A DNA stretch of 64,000 bases from Acanthornis magna (lineage: Eukaryota; Chordata; Aves; Passeriformes; Acanthizidae): assembly GCA_036785705.1 (NCBI GenBank), contig JAWUZG010000084.1:16133501-16197500 (forward strand), given 5' to 3'. How positions within the stretch are numbered: the stretch's first letter is position 1; each line of letters begins with the position of its first letter. Shown here piece after piece: positions 12,963 to 26,345 of this stretch. Position numbers and translations under genes: made by a program. The notes below the pieces were generated by a model. The model did no database searches. It was not told the DNA's origin and saw only the letters and a program-made list of their open reading frames with translations.

Positions 12963-12981
12963 TTTTTTTTTTTTTTTTTTT
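12963..12981. repeat. T homopolymer
   Basis: About 19 consecutive T residues. On the minus strand this is a poly(A) run, but no retroposed transcript end could be recognised on its side. Confidence 0.9.
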
Positions 12982-15900
12982 AAGTCACTGGAATGGAGCA
13001 ACATTACTGCATCTTCAAATGCACAGTAAGTTCACAACTCTTGCCTGGACCACAGGTGGCAGTACATGTTTAAATTTGAATATATATAAGCACCTTGTGT
13101 CAGTGTAGAAAGAAACGGTTGTTCCTTGTTCTGGTTCAGCTAATTGAGATCAAATATTATGTTCTTAGACTATGTGAAGACAAACCTGAGTTTAGAAGGT
13201 TGGAATATGTGTAGAAAAGTAACATTGTAGCGCATGAGAATGTCCTAAAGTAACTGTGATTACAAATAAATGATATTGTAGAATAGGAAAAGGTTCTCGA
13301 TGTTGTCTGTTCTGAGTTCTGATTGGCTTCTTTTAGGCATATAATTTGGTTTATCAGAACTAGGCATGGATGGATGGATAGACATGGCCACATTCCTACA
13401 TGTGCCTGTATGAGCTGAGTATTTTTCTCCTCTCCTTTGGATTTCTTTACTTTTTACTAAAAGTAGATAGTGATTGCTAACAGCTTTTAGTGTAACTACC
13501 AGAGGCTGACTCAACCTTTCAAGAGACTATTATTCTGAATTAAAGTATGCTAGAAAAAGGTAGGGAGCTATTTGAAACCAATAGCAAACCATTATTTTTG
13601 TTATCTGTAATACTTACATAATATACCTGCACTAATTAAATACTTTCATTATTCTAGCACCCTTTACTACAGATGTCTGATAAATTCTGTGGTGTAAAGT
13701 GGTGAAAATGCTCATAATGAAATCGCAAAATGGAAAAAAAGTACTAAGAGAACAGCTTTAAGGCTTTATTTCTTCATTTGAGATTCATCCTCCATTAGCA
13801 AAGCAGCACCTAAGCATTCAGGAAGAGTGATCAGGGCTTCCTGCTCATCATCCTAAATGGCCAGAGGGCAGTATGGAGGGGAGAGTTTTTGAAAAATGAT
13901 GTAGCTACTCCTCCATTATCCCATATTCTTCCAGATATTATTTACTGTTTCTTTTTATAGTGTCAGAAAATAAGGGAAAAATAATTTATGATTGCACGCC
14001 TGAAAATAGCTATAGTAGAATTTCTTGTCTCTAGAACGAAAGCACCTTGAATTCAATTTCTGAAAAATACTTAAAATATAATTTTATTACAAAAGGTTTT
14101 GTCTTTTCAGTTATGCAAGGACAGGCCATGCCTTTTCCAATGTAAAGAGAGTATTTGGATCATAAATCTCTTTTTAAAATGCCATCAGGTCACTATTTTC
14201 TGACTCCAATGACTAGTTTACTAAAAAACTGCATTTAAAAACAGTTTATAGTAAAAAGGTCTGGTACATTAGTTATCAAATCATGAAAGATTTTTTTTTT
14301 TCCTGGACATTTATACAGAAAAATCTAGTCCTCTTCTGTCTTTATTTTGCAAGGTCAACATAAAATGAGTGAGGTTTTAAATGAGCGGTTCTCCAAGGAC
14401 CATATTTAGGAGTCCTTCCTTAACATTCTTGCATTCTCTCAATTATTTTTTTTTAAATATATGCATAAATGTTTGTGTGTATATATATAAGTTGAACCCA
14501 GTATTGCATTAAAACTCCTAACAATTTTCTGTACAATGTAGCTATCAACTTACTTCCTTTGGTGAAAAATATCTTACTAGAAAATGCACAGTACATCTGA
14601 GGATTACATTTACCTTCTCCATGAAGCTTGACATTCAGCCACCTATTAATTGGTATCCTCATGTTCTTTCTGTCTCTTTCACTTCAAATTCATCATCTCA
14701 GAAAAATACTTCAGCTATAGTGTCTTCAAATGCTGAACTTTGAATGCAATATCGCTACATTTTTAACCTTATTCCCTGTAGTATTAAATCACCTCAAAGT
14801 TAACTAATTTTGTTTTTGTTTGTTTGTTTTCCTGGGTTTGTTTTGGTTTTTTTCTTTTTCAGTAGCAGTGCTCCTCCTGTTTTTAATCTTAATATATTTT
14901 ATTAGTACTTCTAGACTTTATGCAAATACCAGTAATGTAAATGTGATTAAAAAAAAGATATCTCCAGATAGAAAGTAAAGATCTTGCATGGATGGAGCGT
15001 TGAGATGTAGATGCTTAGACACGCCAAGTAGTTGTATGAACTTGTATATAGCCACACCGATATGTTCTGCGTAAAGTCTCAACAAATTCTGTTATGTATG
15101 CTTCAAACAGTGTATGATTAAAAGCAGTAGGATTTTTTTTTGGCACTGGGAAAGGTTAAAAAAATGTTTGAAATAACCAGTCCTACTGTTTTGTCTGCAA
15201 ATGGCTGTGTGCAAGTTTAAGTGATTTTGACCACTGCTTACCACTTTCCTATTTTTGTCAAGAAAATGTAACTTCTGGCAAGGTAATATATAGAACTCCT
15301 CCACATGTGTGATAGAGATTTTATTAAAGCATAAAGGCACTCTTCCAACATAAGATCATCTCTTTTGAACACTATATACCTGTGAAATTGTTTTCCTTTA
15401 ACTCCAGTGTTTTCCTATGAGCTATGGAAATATTCCACATCTCCACAAATCACAGGACTTTCATATATTTTATTCATGTAGCATTCTACATCATTAAGCT
15501 ATCATTAAAAATGTAAGTTCAGTTTATTAATAGAAAAGGTGCAATAGGTGTAAAGCATTTGATATCACATTTTAATTGAGAAAAGGGTGGAACAGTCTGA
15601 CAATTTAAAAAAAGTATCCTCAGAGTTTGACCTACTGTTAGTGAATGCATTTTACAGTACTGGGATTTTAGAACTTCATTAATGCTGTGCTCCACTTCAG
15701 ATGGTATGGGAGAGCAATCAATAGTCATGAGTAATATGAAGGGCTCAGGTACTTGCATACAAATAAGAAACCTGCTTTAGGGGTTTCAGTCACATTTAGA
15801 TTTTATTCAAATTGTCACATCATCAAAGCTAAAAAATAAAAAAACCTTTGTATTAGCTTGAACTTATCATCTGGAGTTGTTTCTATTATTACATTTCACT

Positions 15901-17908
15901 TGACTATTGTGAATACAGGAGGACTGAGATCCCACTACAGCCAAACAATTAGTAGTAGATCTTGAAGGGAAGTTTGATTAAAAAATTCACAATAAAGGCC
16001 CAGTAGAATAAAATTTTGTAATTGAAAAGTGCCTGCTAATACAAGATGTTACTTAGTTACTGTTATTTTTAAAATTAAATTTAAACCTAATCAATATAGA
16101 GACAGAATTTAGGTTGGCTTAGAATTACATCTACATTTTGAAACTATTGGATGTTCACTCTGTAGTACTACTTTGTTGTATTTCATGAATAATAATTCAG
16201 ATTCTTAATTCTGAATAATATTCCTTTGGAAAACTCAGATAATTTTTTCCTTTCATTCATTTTACAACTACAATATCACAAAAATGCAACATACTGTAAT
16301 GGTGCACCGCAAAATTCTGTATTCATGGATGCTAGAAAAGCTCCTTGAGACACCTACAAATCCACTGACATGAATATCTAAAACTGTCATAATCTGAAAT
16401 TTTAGCCCGATGGAGTCAGAAACTGTCCATTCTTCTGCTTTATTAACCTGAGAGGACTCTCTGTGACGTGTAAAGGTGGTGTGAGCCTCGCTGATGACAT
16501 TCCTGTGGGATTCAGTTCAGCACAAAAAGTTTCCCTGTGCTCTGTGTGTGTGATGCTCTGTTTTGCAGTCAGAGAAGCTGACTGTGGGGATTGCAGAGTT
16601 GGTGTTTTCTGTCTGGGGCCAGGCAGCCTGCACCAGCAGTGCTAGCAGCTGGAGTAAACAGCAAAAGGCTTGGAAGTGATCTTTTAGTTGAAAAGCACCA
16701 CTGAAATGTGTAAAAATTGAAATTGTAATGGCTCCTATTAATGATGAAATAATAATAACAGACATGCTTTTTCTTTCTAGAAATAATTTCTTAATGAAAC
16801 CCCTTTGATTTAGATAAGTGCCTTACACATATGGTTAAGGGCCTAAATCATTAAAATGTATGACTTCTCTCTCTACACTCACAGAGGTACTGTGGATACT
16901 GCATAGCAGCTCTGATGTTTCACTGATTGAAAAAAAAAAGAAAATGTTAAGGTATTTCATACACAATTTTTTGCTCTGTGAGTATGTGCGTTTTGCCCTG
17001 ACATCCTAATTGCAAGCAACATCATTAAATTAGTGTCCTATTTCTGAAGCAAAAACTTGACAACAAACAATAGTAGCTATTGAACAAGGAATACAGTTTA
17101 CTGTATTTTTATTTTTGTTACCACTTGTAAAGAGGTTAAAGGTGACAGAGCTCAAACATCTTTTACACTTCTAAAAACAAAGAAGTACAAACAGAAGACC
17201 AATGTCAAACAAAATACTTCAGGGGTCAATGAGTAGGAACTCTTCTCCTGCATGTTTTATAGTTCCCTTCATGATTCAATGTGAGAGTGAAAAAGATCAG
17301 CACAGGGGAAAAATGCAAGTCTTAAAAATACCACATTTTTCTGGTCCTACTTGGTATACCTTATTAACTTTTTGGCCTGTTGATGCTTCTCTTGATAGAA
17401 GGCACAGTTTCTCCTTGGTATCCTATTTTATTTAAAATGTACTGCATTTTAAGTTATTGTTTCCTCTGCTTGACCTTGTTTACCTCTCACCCTCTCTGCC
17501 CTTCAAGTGAGAGACAGTAATCCATTAGACAAAGCTGTGATACACTATTATGCAAAGTTACTTCCCTTATCAGTGAAATTGCCTTCCATAGAGGTGCTTC
17601 CAGGGCAACTTTATTTTGGGTGACAGAAGAATAAGGATACTCAACCCAACCAGAAAAACATAGATGCTGTACCTTATCATGCAATTTTTATATAGTAACA
17701 GCTTGCAGAAGGAATGTTGTTTTCCCAAATGAGGTAGTTTTATCACATATTAGGATCTAATTGTACTTTCCTACCTCATGAGATTCAAATGCGGTACCCC
17801 ACCACCCTACCATATTGCCTGTTATGTGGAATTCTTGTTTTGAATCTCAAATACAGAGCACAGAGAATTTTATGGCTTTTAAGTCATGCTGTTTTTGAAA
17901 ATGCTAAC
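12982..17908. other. AT-rich non-coding stretch, no gene seen
   Basis: It holds a short (GGAT)n patch near 13367-13380, a G/T-rich tract at about 14808-14860, and a TA/TG-rich patch near 14455-14490. A mildly GC-richer segment lies around 16450-16660. No gene or identifiable transposon was seen. Confidence 0.55.
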
Positions 17909-18665
17909 TCAGGCAACTGAACTCTCCCTTAGCTCTTCTTTCCGGGGCTGGAGGTTGATACTGAGTAAAAGCTGGATGAAGGAGAAACAATCACAGCTCT
18001 CCAATATTACTGACAGAAGGAGCTGCAGAGCAGTTGACAGGGCAATGGAAGGGATGGCACTGTTCTGTAATGGCAGGCTGATGAAGCTGCTCAGCTTCAC
18101 ACTGCAAAAGTAAGTCTGATCTCCCCAAAACTGCTTTTCATCAATTTTCACCATCAAGTATCCTGAAGACAACAGGTGCCAGTCTTTATTTAGAATGTCA
18201 CCAATCTCCAGGGTCAGCGAAGGGTGTGACAGTGAGGTGCCAACAAGGACACGACTGAAGGGCTGAGAATGAAGAAGGCAATCAGTTGTCAGCATCCTGC
18301 CAAGATGCAGCACAGAAATACTGCTGTCCACCGGTGAGTTTGTCATCTGACAAACTCCTGACCAGTCTCAGCCGAGGTATAATCCTCATTACAGGGCAGT
18401 GATTTCACCACACTTCTAATATGAGAAGGAACAAAAAGCTTTTTCTTTCCCAAATTTTCCCATAGTGCCACTGCTTCTGGATGGAAAAGAACAGGGATGT
18501 GTGGTGTCTGAAATTCTTACCTCTCTCTCAGGGAAGAACAAATTCTGCTTCTCACAGTTGTGGCTGTCACTTAACAGTGAAAACTTTTCAGCACATTTTG
18601 TATGTTTTCACTGCCTTTAAATGATAATCAATGTCAATTGCCAGCTCATTACAAACCTTTTCCAT
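17909..18665 (-). pseudogene. Candidate frameshifted remnant of an unidentified ~245-residue protein
   Basis: Reading the minus strand from 18665 downward, coding-like segments follow one another in different frames. ATG at 18663-18665 begins MEKVCNELAIDIDYHLK, closed by TGA at 18588-18590. A second frame is open 18419-18607 (containing LLSDSHNCEKQNLFFPE). A third is open 18346-18516 (containing FHPEAVALWENLGKKKLF). The last is open 17912-18367 (containing SLTLEIGDILNKDWHL) and ends in TGA at 17909. The pieces tile without large gaps or overlaps and add up to about 245 residues. Local GC content is above the surroundings. I see no clear introns and no poly(A) beyond 17909. That fits an old retrocopy, a decayed single-exon gene, or chance. 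I do not recognise the protein. A GAGAG/GTAAGA donor-like site near 18518 leaves a spliced reading open. Confidence 0.35.
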
Positions 18666-18735
18666 GGATCATCAGAAATGCAGTACCTGAGGGGATGGCC
18701 TTTCTTATTCCACTGAAAACCAATTGTACCTGCTA

Positions 18736-21700
18736 TTTACTTTAAAGTACAAAATCTAGTCTACAAACTAGCAGACCAAAACAATGACTACATCAGACTC
18801 TAATTATTTCTGTTGGGAAATCTTACTTTCTCTATGGACATAAAATTCTCTAATGATCTTTAGCAAGAGAGAATTTAGCAATGACAGTCTATCTAAAGCA
18901 ATACCATGTTTAGATCTATGGGGTTTTTTTGCTTTAGATCACAAAACTCAAATAAGGGAAGAACATTGCCGTCTCCTTGGAACTCATGCCATTCTCAAAA
19001 CTTACAGCAAGAAAATTGGATACCTTTACAGTTTTTCTGGTTAGTACATTTTGCGTAGATTGGTGGTTTATTTTTTTGTGAGTGGTGAATTTTTTGTTCA
19101 TTTGTAATTTTTTTTTTTGTTGATTTAGGGGATTTATAATTTGTGTATTTACTTATTTCTTGTCTTGATGAAAATTGAGGTCAGTTCTTTAGACTGTGCC
19201 TTTGAGCAGTCGAGAAGTTCAGATGAAGTCAGGAAAAGAAACAAAGGTGCCTTTATGAATCTGTGTGGTTGTGCCCATATTGTAAATCAAAACAGTTCTA
19301 TGATTTACTCCAGCTTACACAGTCTAAGCCAATTCACTGTGGAATTGTCTAGCAGTGAAGTGCTCAGTCATGGTTACAAAACACCTGCTCCAGCCTCAGG
19401 TATTTTTGAAAGATTTAGATGTTGATAGTTTGAGATTGTTCTGCTAGTTCATTGATATATGAGGAACTGAAATGCACTGTGAGAAATTCCCAAGCTGGGG
19501 GACCTAAAACTGTTAGGTTTTTTGTTTGGTTTTGTTTCCTGGTGTAAGAGCTAATCTGTGTCTCAGATACAGTACATGTTCATTTATCACAGCGGAAGTC
19601 TGAGATTTAAGAAGCCTGGGTTCTGAGAAAGAAAATATTCCTGTTATATGACAGGTCTGTGAAACAAGCAGGTTGTCATGCATTATTACTGAAGTATGCT
19701 TTAGTTCAACATGAACACCATAACCCAGGCAATGACTGTCTCACTCAAATATATCAATGGCTAGAGCTGCTGTTTTCTGACTGTGGCTCTCTTTTTGGAA
19801 AAATTCCCCCTTCTTACTGAGATTCTAAAGCAGAAAGCAGTTGTGCTGATAACTGGAGCAGAATACAAATCAAACATGTAAAAATGAACATTTTCATATG
19901 TTTTCCTTATTTATTCTCCCCCTCTCTTTTTTTTTTTAAATTTTCTCTCTCTCTCGAGGCAGAAAGAAAGTGAAGTTGGGTACTATTAAGCAAAGGACAT
20001 AGTGTGTCTTGACTGTCAAAGAGATCAAAATTCAGCCTCTGCTTTAAATAAGTGATTGCAAACACCAATCTTGTTTGCTCATTTCACGGTGTAAATTCAT
20101 CCTTCTGATTACTTACTACAGGTTCTTCTGCTAAGCCAGAGTTATTTATTTCCTTTTTAATAAATACGTGCAAATATATACGTGTCAATTGAAAAACATC
20201 GGTCTTGGGGGTTTATTGTCATTTCAGTTTTAGGGAGTTTTTTTGTTTCTTTTTTAGTGGAGGGGGTTTTTGTGGTTTTGGTGGTTTTTGTTGTTGTTAT
20301 TCTTTTGTTTGTCAGGGGTTTTTTTTAAGAAATAGTCTTAAAACTTGGATGAGAAAAAAAAATTGATTTGAATAAAAGCCCATGGTCGTACTTCCATGTG
20401 TATAGGTGTGTATGATAAAACTTCGCTGAAAGTAGTTTTAGTACAAGTTAAATGAAAATACTATGAAATTTCTTTTTAGTTTTTGATCTGTGTAATGAGT
20501 AGTAATTCAATTCGTATTTTTAACCATTAAATTTTGAAGTGTTTCTTCTCTAGACATCTCTTAAGAGTAGTGATGTCCTATAATTCCATGTAGATTAATA
20601 ATGAAGACTTTATGTGACATCATAAACCAGAGTTCAAGAAATAACAAAGAGCAGTTAAAAATCTAGAAGGCAGATGTAAGGGCAAGATGAAATGAGCAGC
20701 ACATACTAGCTGTAGATTTATAAAATTCAATCATATTCCATGTGATAGCAATGACTTTTCAAAAGCTATTGTTCAAACTACCAGATAAACTAAAAATCTA
20801 TAAAACCTTGGTTGAATAGCTCTGTTTTTAAATGGTACTTTTCAAGGGAACTCTCCTAATACTTCAAGCCCTGTAATGATTTTCCTCACAGTCCTCAACA
20901 AATTAGCCTGTTCTTTTGATAAGTAATCAATGGCTCTTGCATCTACTGTACAAATAGAAAAAAAAATACTCTTTGATTACTGGAAAGGTGATGGTTGTTT
21001 GGGTATTTTCCTTTCCTTTTAGACTTAAAAAAACCCCAACAAATCAACATGATGGCAGGATTCCCTTTAGCTTATGAATTAATTTTCATGACATCTAATA
21101 TTAAAATACCTAGAAAAGTGACAGTTAGTATTCCTTGGGCTATTTAATGTTGTTCTGCTTTCCACACAGCCTTCACAGATGTGTAGAACTTTGGTGTAGC
21201 ATTAGAATGTGCAGTTTGATTGATCAACTGACCTGGCTGTGCCAAATGAGACATCTTTGGTTCTGCCCATCTAGGAGCTCAAAAATGCTTGAGGTGAGAT
21301 CCCTGTGAACTCAATGAATGTTTTCTACTTGTTCATGCACTGTATTCATATTGATACATTCTGCATGCAATTGCAGATAGCTCCTGGAAAATGCATTCTC
21401 CTCTGCTTTTTATTTTCCACTCTCCTGATCTCCTTGGGTCTCTATGTGCTTCTTCAACATATTTTTGCTTCCTGTTGGCTGCAGGCTTGGCCTCTGTCTT
21501 TGGTCAGAACTGCAAAGCAAAGCTACGTGGGCCTCTGTGATTGTGGAATTGAATAAAATGCTGCAGCCTAAAGGTGATGGTATTCTTTTTCAGATTTGAT
21601 GTAGCTCCTAAGATGTCTCCACCCCGCTTCCATTTCAGTTTTTGGTTCTATGGTACTTGTGAGTTAATGAAAACAAATGAAGAAAGAGAATAATATATTC

Positions 21701-22168
21701 AGGAGACAAGAAAATAGTATGAAATCTACAAGGTGTTATTGTACCTTCTTTGTTTATTTTCAAATCTACCATTAATGAGGTTTGATATTCTCTCTAGGCA
21801 ACATCTTGACATAAATCAAAAGAATTTTAATTACTCCAAGAGAGACGATCGACTAGAGAAACTTTTTCTTCAATTCCATGTTTGTTCATTTAGAATTTAA
21901 TACAAATTTTTATTTTAATTACTTAATGTTTAACTGGTTTTAGAGGAAGGCAATGAGAACACTAGAAATTAATATTTGTTTTAGAGGTATACAGCACACA
22001 GAGTCTTTGTGAACAACCCTTTAGCTTAATTTCGAAGTTTTTACTACATTTTTATTAGATAAAATGCATTTAATATTTTTCCACAATTAATTTTTCTTCT
22101 TTAAGGGCAATTTGTAATACTGTGTATCTGCTCTGGGATGTGTTACCATCTGGCGTACAGCTGGAGCA
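18736..22168. other. AT-rich non-coding stretch with simple repeats
   Basis: It includes a T run followed by (TC)n at about 19921-19956 and a G/T-rich low-complexity tract at about 20228-20328. No gene, RNA or named transposon was recognised. Confidence 0.55.
20228..20328. repeat. G/T-rich low-complexity tract
   Basis: The tract is dominated by T with G runs (GGAGGGGGTTTTTGTGG, GGTTTTTGTTGTTGTT). It resembles the tract at 10834-10940 in composition but not in exact order. Confidence 0.88.
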
Positions 22169-22291
22169 CATGCATGTACATATGCACACAGCTACACACA
22201 CACATGTACATGTACATATGCATATACATATACATCACATATACATATACATACACATATACATCATATACATATACCTATACCTATACAT
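22169..22291. repeat. ACATAT/ACATATAC microsatellite
   Basis: Imperfect ACAT/ATAC units alternate for about 120 bases, starting as CATGTACA/CACACA and passing into ATACATATAC and CCTATACCTATAC units. Such a compound array should be length-polymorphic. Confidence 0.92.
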
Positions 22292-25081
22292 TAACATCTG
22301 ATGTCTGCTGCTGAAACCAGATCATTGTGAGTGAGATTTGGAAACCTCTGAAAAGGACTCACTGTGGCAGGATTCTGAAATGTTCTAACTATAAATGATT
22401 TTTAAAATAACGTATCAGAATCTTTTGTTAAACACAGTATTTTGTTAAGGAGACATAGTGAGCATTGATCCAGAGCCACATAGAATGTTCAATTTATGGA
22501 GGTATTGAACAGGAACTTGTTTTGGGCTTTGATTTTTGGTTTCTTAATGTAATTTTTGTCCTTTCTTCTATAGTAGAACCAGTAGTTGCATTCTTCAATA
22601 TAGCAGTACTTAAGAAGGTATGGAGCTATTTTCTACTTTATCTCTGAAAGAACTTTTATTTTTGATGTGACTAGTTCCCATATTCTAATGATTTAATTTA
22701 ATTACAGATATGACTAATGAAACTCAGGAGCTTGTATTTCATATTTATAGACAACTATCAGTTCAAATGAAAGGGTTTTTCTAGTTACTTCCGAATTATG
22801 TATTAGGAACTTTATTTATCTGATAGTACTTGAGACTGAAAACTTCTCCAGGCAAAATCAGTCATGTGACTTTTCAACACTGGGCTATTCAACTGGGTCA
22901 AAATATTTTTACCAGAATTGTTAGTTGGGAACAAAACTGAAAGGAGAAGCACTGGATGGACCATTATTCTGGCAGATACTGATAAAAATTAAAATCAGTA
23001 AGGGAGAAAAAAACCAAACATCAGTATCAACACTAGCATAGAAGTCCACAGTTCATGTGGAATAGTGTAGAAAGAGTTTTGAGAGTGAAAGAGACAGAAT
23101 CTGTCCTCAAAAACTGAATTTACAAGTAAATACCACTGGCAATTCTTACTGAAGTCACATTAACTCCAAATTAATTAATCTTGATTAATGTTGCTATGAT
23201 GAATATCAAAGACATTAAAAATGATTAACCTATTTATTGCAGCATCTTGCTGACTGGAATAATATTTTGTAGAACTGGCACTAGCGTTGTGCATCTGTCT
23301 TTGCTATTTATGTAGACCTAGATGCAGAATAATTTATAGGACAACTGCTACAGTTTTAAAAATGTAGGCTTCATGAGCTTGGCTGTTTCCATGCCTGATT
23401 GCGAATTCACTGGCACATGCCAACAGGCTTAGTGTATACCAGATGTGTTTCTGTTTCTTTGTTTTGTAAGCTTGTGGTATTGTGTACCAATATATTTTTA
23501 TTCCTGACTGCTCAAAAATGATGGGCTTAACTTACATGCTTTAGATGTCTTTTCCAAGAGTCATATATTAAAAAAAAAAAAAAAAGGTACATGCAAATCA
23601 AGAACTCTTTTATCCCCATTGGACTTTAAAAGATACTTTAACCACTTTGAAGTTATCTAACCCACTCAATAAGATGGCTAGATACAGAAAAGGTTAGATG
23701 CACATACAACCCTGCAATGGTGACATTTGAAACCCTAAGATAGTATTTTTATATGATAGTGAAAGTTTAATTATTTCCCAAAAGCTCCACTTAGTGGAGA
23801 AAAAGGTAGTGTAGTTTTTCAGTTGTAATAATACCTAGAAACTACTGACCTTTTTCCTTTTTGGGAGATCGTACAAGTATTAAGAACTTACATCCATTAA
23901 CACATTTCTAATAGAAGTGAGTCCAGAATACATGGTTTTGCTAAAATAAGTAGATGTGAAGAACAAAATATTTTTCTTGCAGTTCTTTTAAAAAAAGGCT
24001 TACAAGAATTTGACATCGAAACAATCCAACCTTATTCACGAATAAAAGAATAATTCAGAAAAAGCTAACAAGTGTCTGATCACTAAGTACATGAACTCTA
24101 ATAATCACAATGAAATTGTTTCTGTTGGACATCAGGAAGAAGATGACATATATTTTGGTTTACCATTTATAGAATTAAATGTGTTTTGGAGGTGAGGAAG
24201 TAGTGCCATAGGGCAGACGAATAAGTAGAAATGTGGTCTAGACAACTGTGAAAGTTGAAGGGCAGGGGGGCTGTTTGTTCATTTGTTTTTTAATACAGGA
24301 TGTTGAGTTTGGCAAATATATTGTTAAAAGGATTACTTATTTTCTTCAGCTTTAACTCGAACACCTAATAGTAGCATGCTAGAGATAATGTATGTTCCAT
24401 TAAACAATTACATTACAGTGGGAAGGGTTATACAGTTACATGTACTGTTTTAAGGATTTCTTCTGCCAGGGCCTGATGTTTTAAATCTGCAGTCTCAATT
24501 ATTCAGGAAAAACAAATTCCTGAAAGATGGTAGAGCTCATTAGGGTCCTTGAGTGCATCCTTCCTGTATTAGGTGAATAATCCCTTCACACTACTCCCAC
24601 AAACTACCTAACGCTGGATATGAGAAAGCACAGAAGACACTGAAATTTCTTTTATTATGACATTTTGCTTCTGAAAGAAGCATAAAGGAAATCCATGTCT
24701 CAGAGGTGTCGCAAAGCATTACTATTTATGTAGTTTCTGTAGAGTTTAGTTAGCCTCACTGTTTTAGGGGAGGCTATTTTAGATAACTTAACAGTAGATT
24801 TTTTATTTTTTTTTTCAGGAAAGGGGGATTGGGACACCACAAAGGAACATTTTAATAATGTGAAATGTGAAAGAATTCCCCGACCCACCTCAGAATCCAC
24901 TGCACTGTATGTGTTGTGTACGTGTTCAACAGCAAAAACTTTTAAGTGAAAAATAAGACATACTAAGGTTCTTTTCATTCATTCCTTTCACCCATCAGAT
25001 TGCCTTTTGGTAATTCTCCTTTTGAGGAGAGGCCTATAACCCACACTTCCCATTTCACTATTGCTTTTTTGGACTGTAGCA
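22292..25081. other. AT-rich non-coding stretch, no gene seen
   Basis: An A homopolymer lies at about 23571-23585 and a T run near 24802-24815. Nothing else was recognised. Confidence 0.55.
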
Positions 25082-25210
25082 AGAAGGGGGAGATGCTGTG
25101 AGGAGAATTGTGAGATGGTACAGGGTTGTGTCCAGATTTCAATAAGAGAGGCCTGGCAACAAATGCTTTAATAAAATGACTCCTTTAATTTAAAAAAAAA
25201 AAAAAAAAAA
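25082..25210 (+). other. Candidate retroposed transcript or element 3' end (AATAAA plus poly A)
   Basis: An AATAAA hexamer at about 25170-25175 lies some 20 bases before an A run of about 18 (about 25193-25210), which is followed by TTTAAAAAAAAAA. That spacing is what a reverse-transcribed mRNA or retroelement 3' end would show. An AAGAAGGGGGAGATG string at about 25080-25094 could alternatively be a polypurine tract before a short LTR. No target-site duplication or recognisable source gene was found, so the origin is open. Confidence 0.35.
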
Positions 25211-25223
25211 TTTAAAAAAAAAA

Positions 25224-26211
25224 GAAGACGAATATAGATAGTGAGCAATTATTGCATTCCTCCAAATTATAAGCATCTCCCATTTGTGCAGCATAGGGCA
25301 AATCCTGGATGGATTTTCCCATGGTGTGCTGCACAAGCACATGCTGTCCATGGAGAAAAACTGTCCCTTTTGGTTGCTTGAGCTATTATACAATTACCTT
25401 ACAAGAAATCTATTCCTAAATTATGTTCTTATGAGAGTTTGTTGCCCTTCAAAACAAAGGTAAGGCCATGGCTGGTAGCAGATGGGAGCTGCCTGCTGGC
25501 TCCTCTCTCACAACGAGCTGACTGAGGTTGTTCTGCAGCCAAATCATTTGTGCAGCACATCCCAGGCCTGAGAGCCACTCTGCGTACCCAGCCCAGCACA
25601 GACCTTTGCTTGCTCAGGTTAGGTTTTATGTGCATCACCAGCTCTTAAACCTGCAACAGTCTTCCTGTCAGGATCAATACTGTGCCTGTTATTAAGGGAG
25701 TAAAACTTTGTAAATATTGTAGAAACAGTCAGAAAAGTGGGCATATGTGGGTTTTGGATAAGTTTAGGGTTGTGCATATGTGCTATGGAAATCTGTAGTA
25801 CTCATAGGACCTGGACAGGCCTACAGTCCTGTAGAGAGATAGACAAGGCTGGAGAACAATTGTGATAACTGAATGAATTCTAGAGTGCCTGGAGGTGCAA
25901 GAACAAAATAAAAGCTTGCTTTTATGTGAGCAATTTTTTCTGCCTTCAAAAAAGGAGCTGTTAAAGGTAGTAGAAAAAAATCTACTTGGTTCGTATTATA
26001 TTTGTGCCACTGGACTTTGCAACCTTTCATTAACTGGTTCTCCTACTAAATCTTTTCCTTCTTTGTCTAACATGCTTTTTGGAAAAGCTCTTCATCATAA
26101 AAACCTGTAAACCAAAAGGTGCTTTCTGAGATAAATATAGCAGGTACAGAACTGAGGTGCAGTGGTGCCTTCTGGTTTGGATAGTCCAGGACTGTTTCCT
26201 TTTCAGTTATT
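25224..26211. other. Non-coding stretch with a GC-richer patch
   Basis: The region 25465-25620 is GC-richer than its flanks and may be a decayed repeat. It could not be assigned. The rest is AT-rich with no signal. Confidence 0.5.
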
Positions 26212-26345
26212 ACTCCTGGAGGTAGAGATGGATACACAGGGACAGGGTGTGATTCTTGGGGATGTCCTGTGCAGGGCCAGCAATTGGACTGTGATGATCC
26301 TTATGGATCCCTTCCAACTCAGGATATTCCAAGATTCTATGATAC
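26212..26345 (+). mobile_element. CR1 LINE, 5'-truncated 3' end
   Basis: The string GTCCTGTGCAGGGCCAG, followed by a TTGGACT...GATGATCCTTATGG block, CCCTTCCAACTCAGGATATT and finally GATTCTATGAT, is the diagnostic 3' untranslated end of avian/reptilian CR1 retrotransposons. Only the terminal ~130 bases are present, the usual result of early stop in reverse transcription. The TTCTATGAT motif is present once rather than as an array. The 5' limit is approximate. Confidence 0.92.

Noticed and set aside
22169..22291. The regular repeat array as a CRISPR or satellite
   Set aside because: There are no constant repeats with unique spacers. It is a simple microsatellite in a vertebrate-type sequence.
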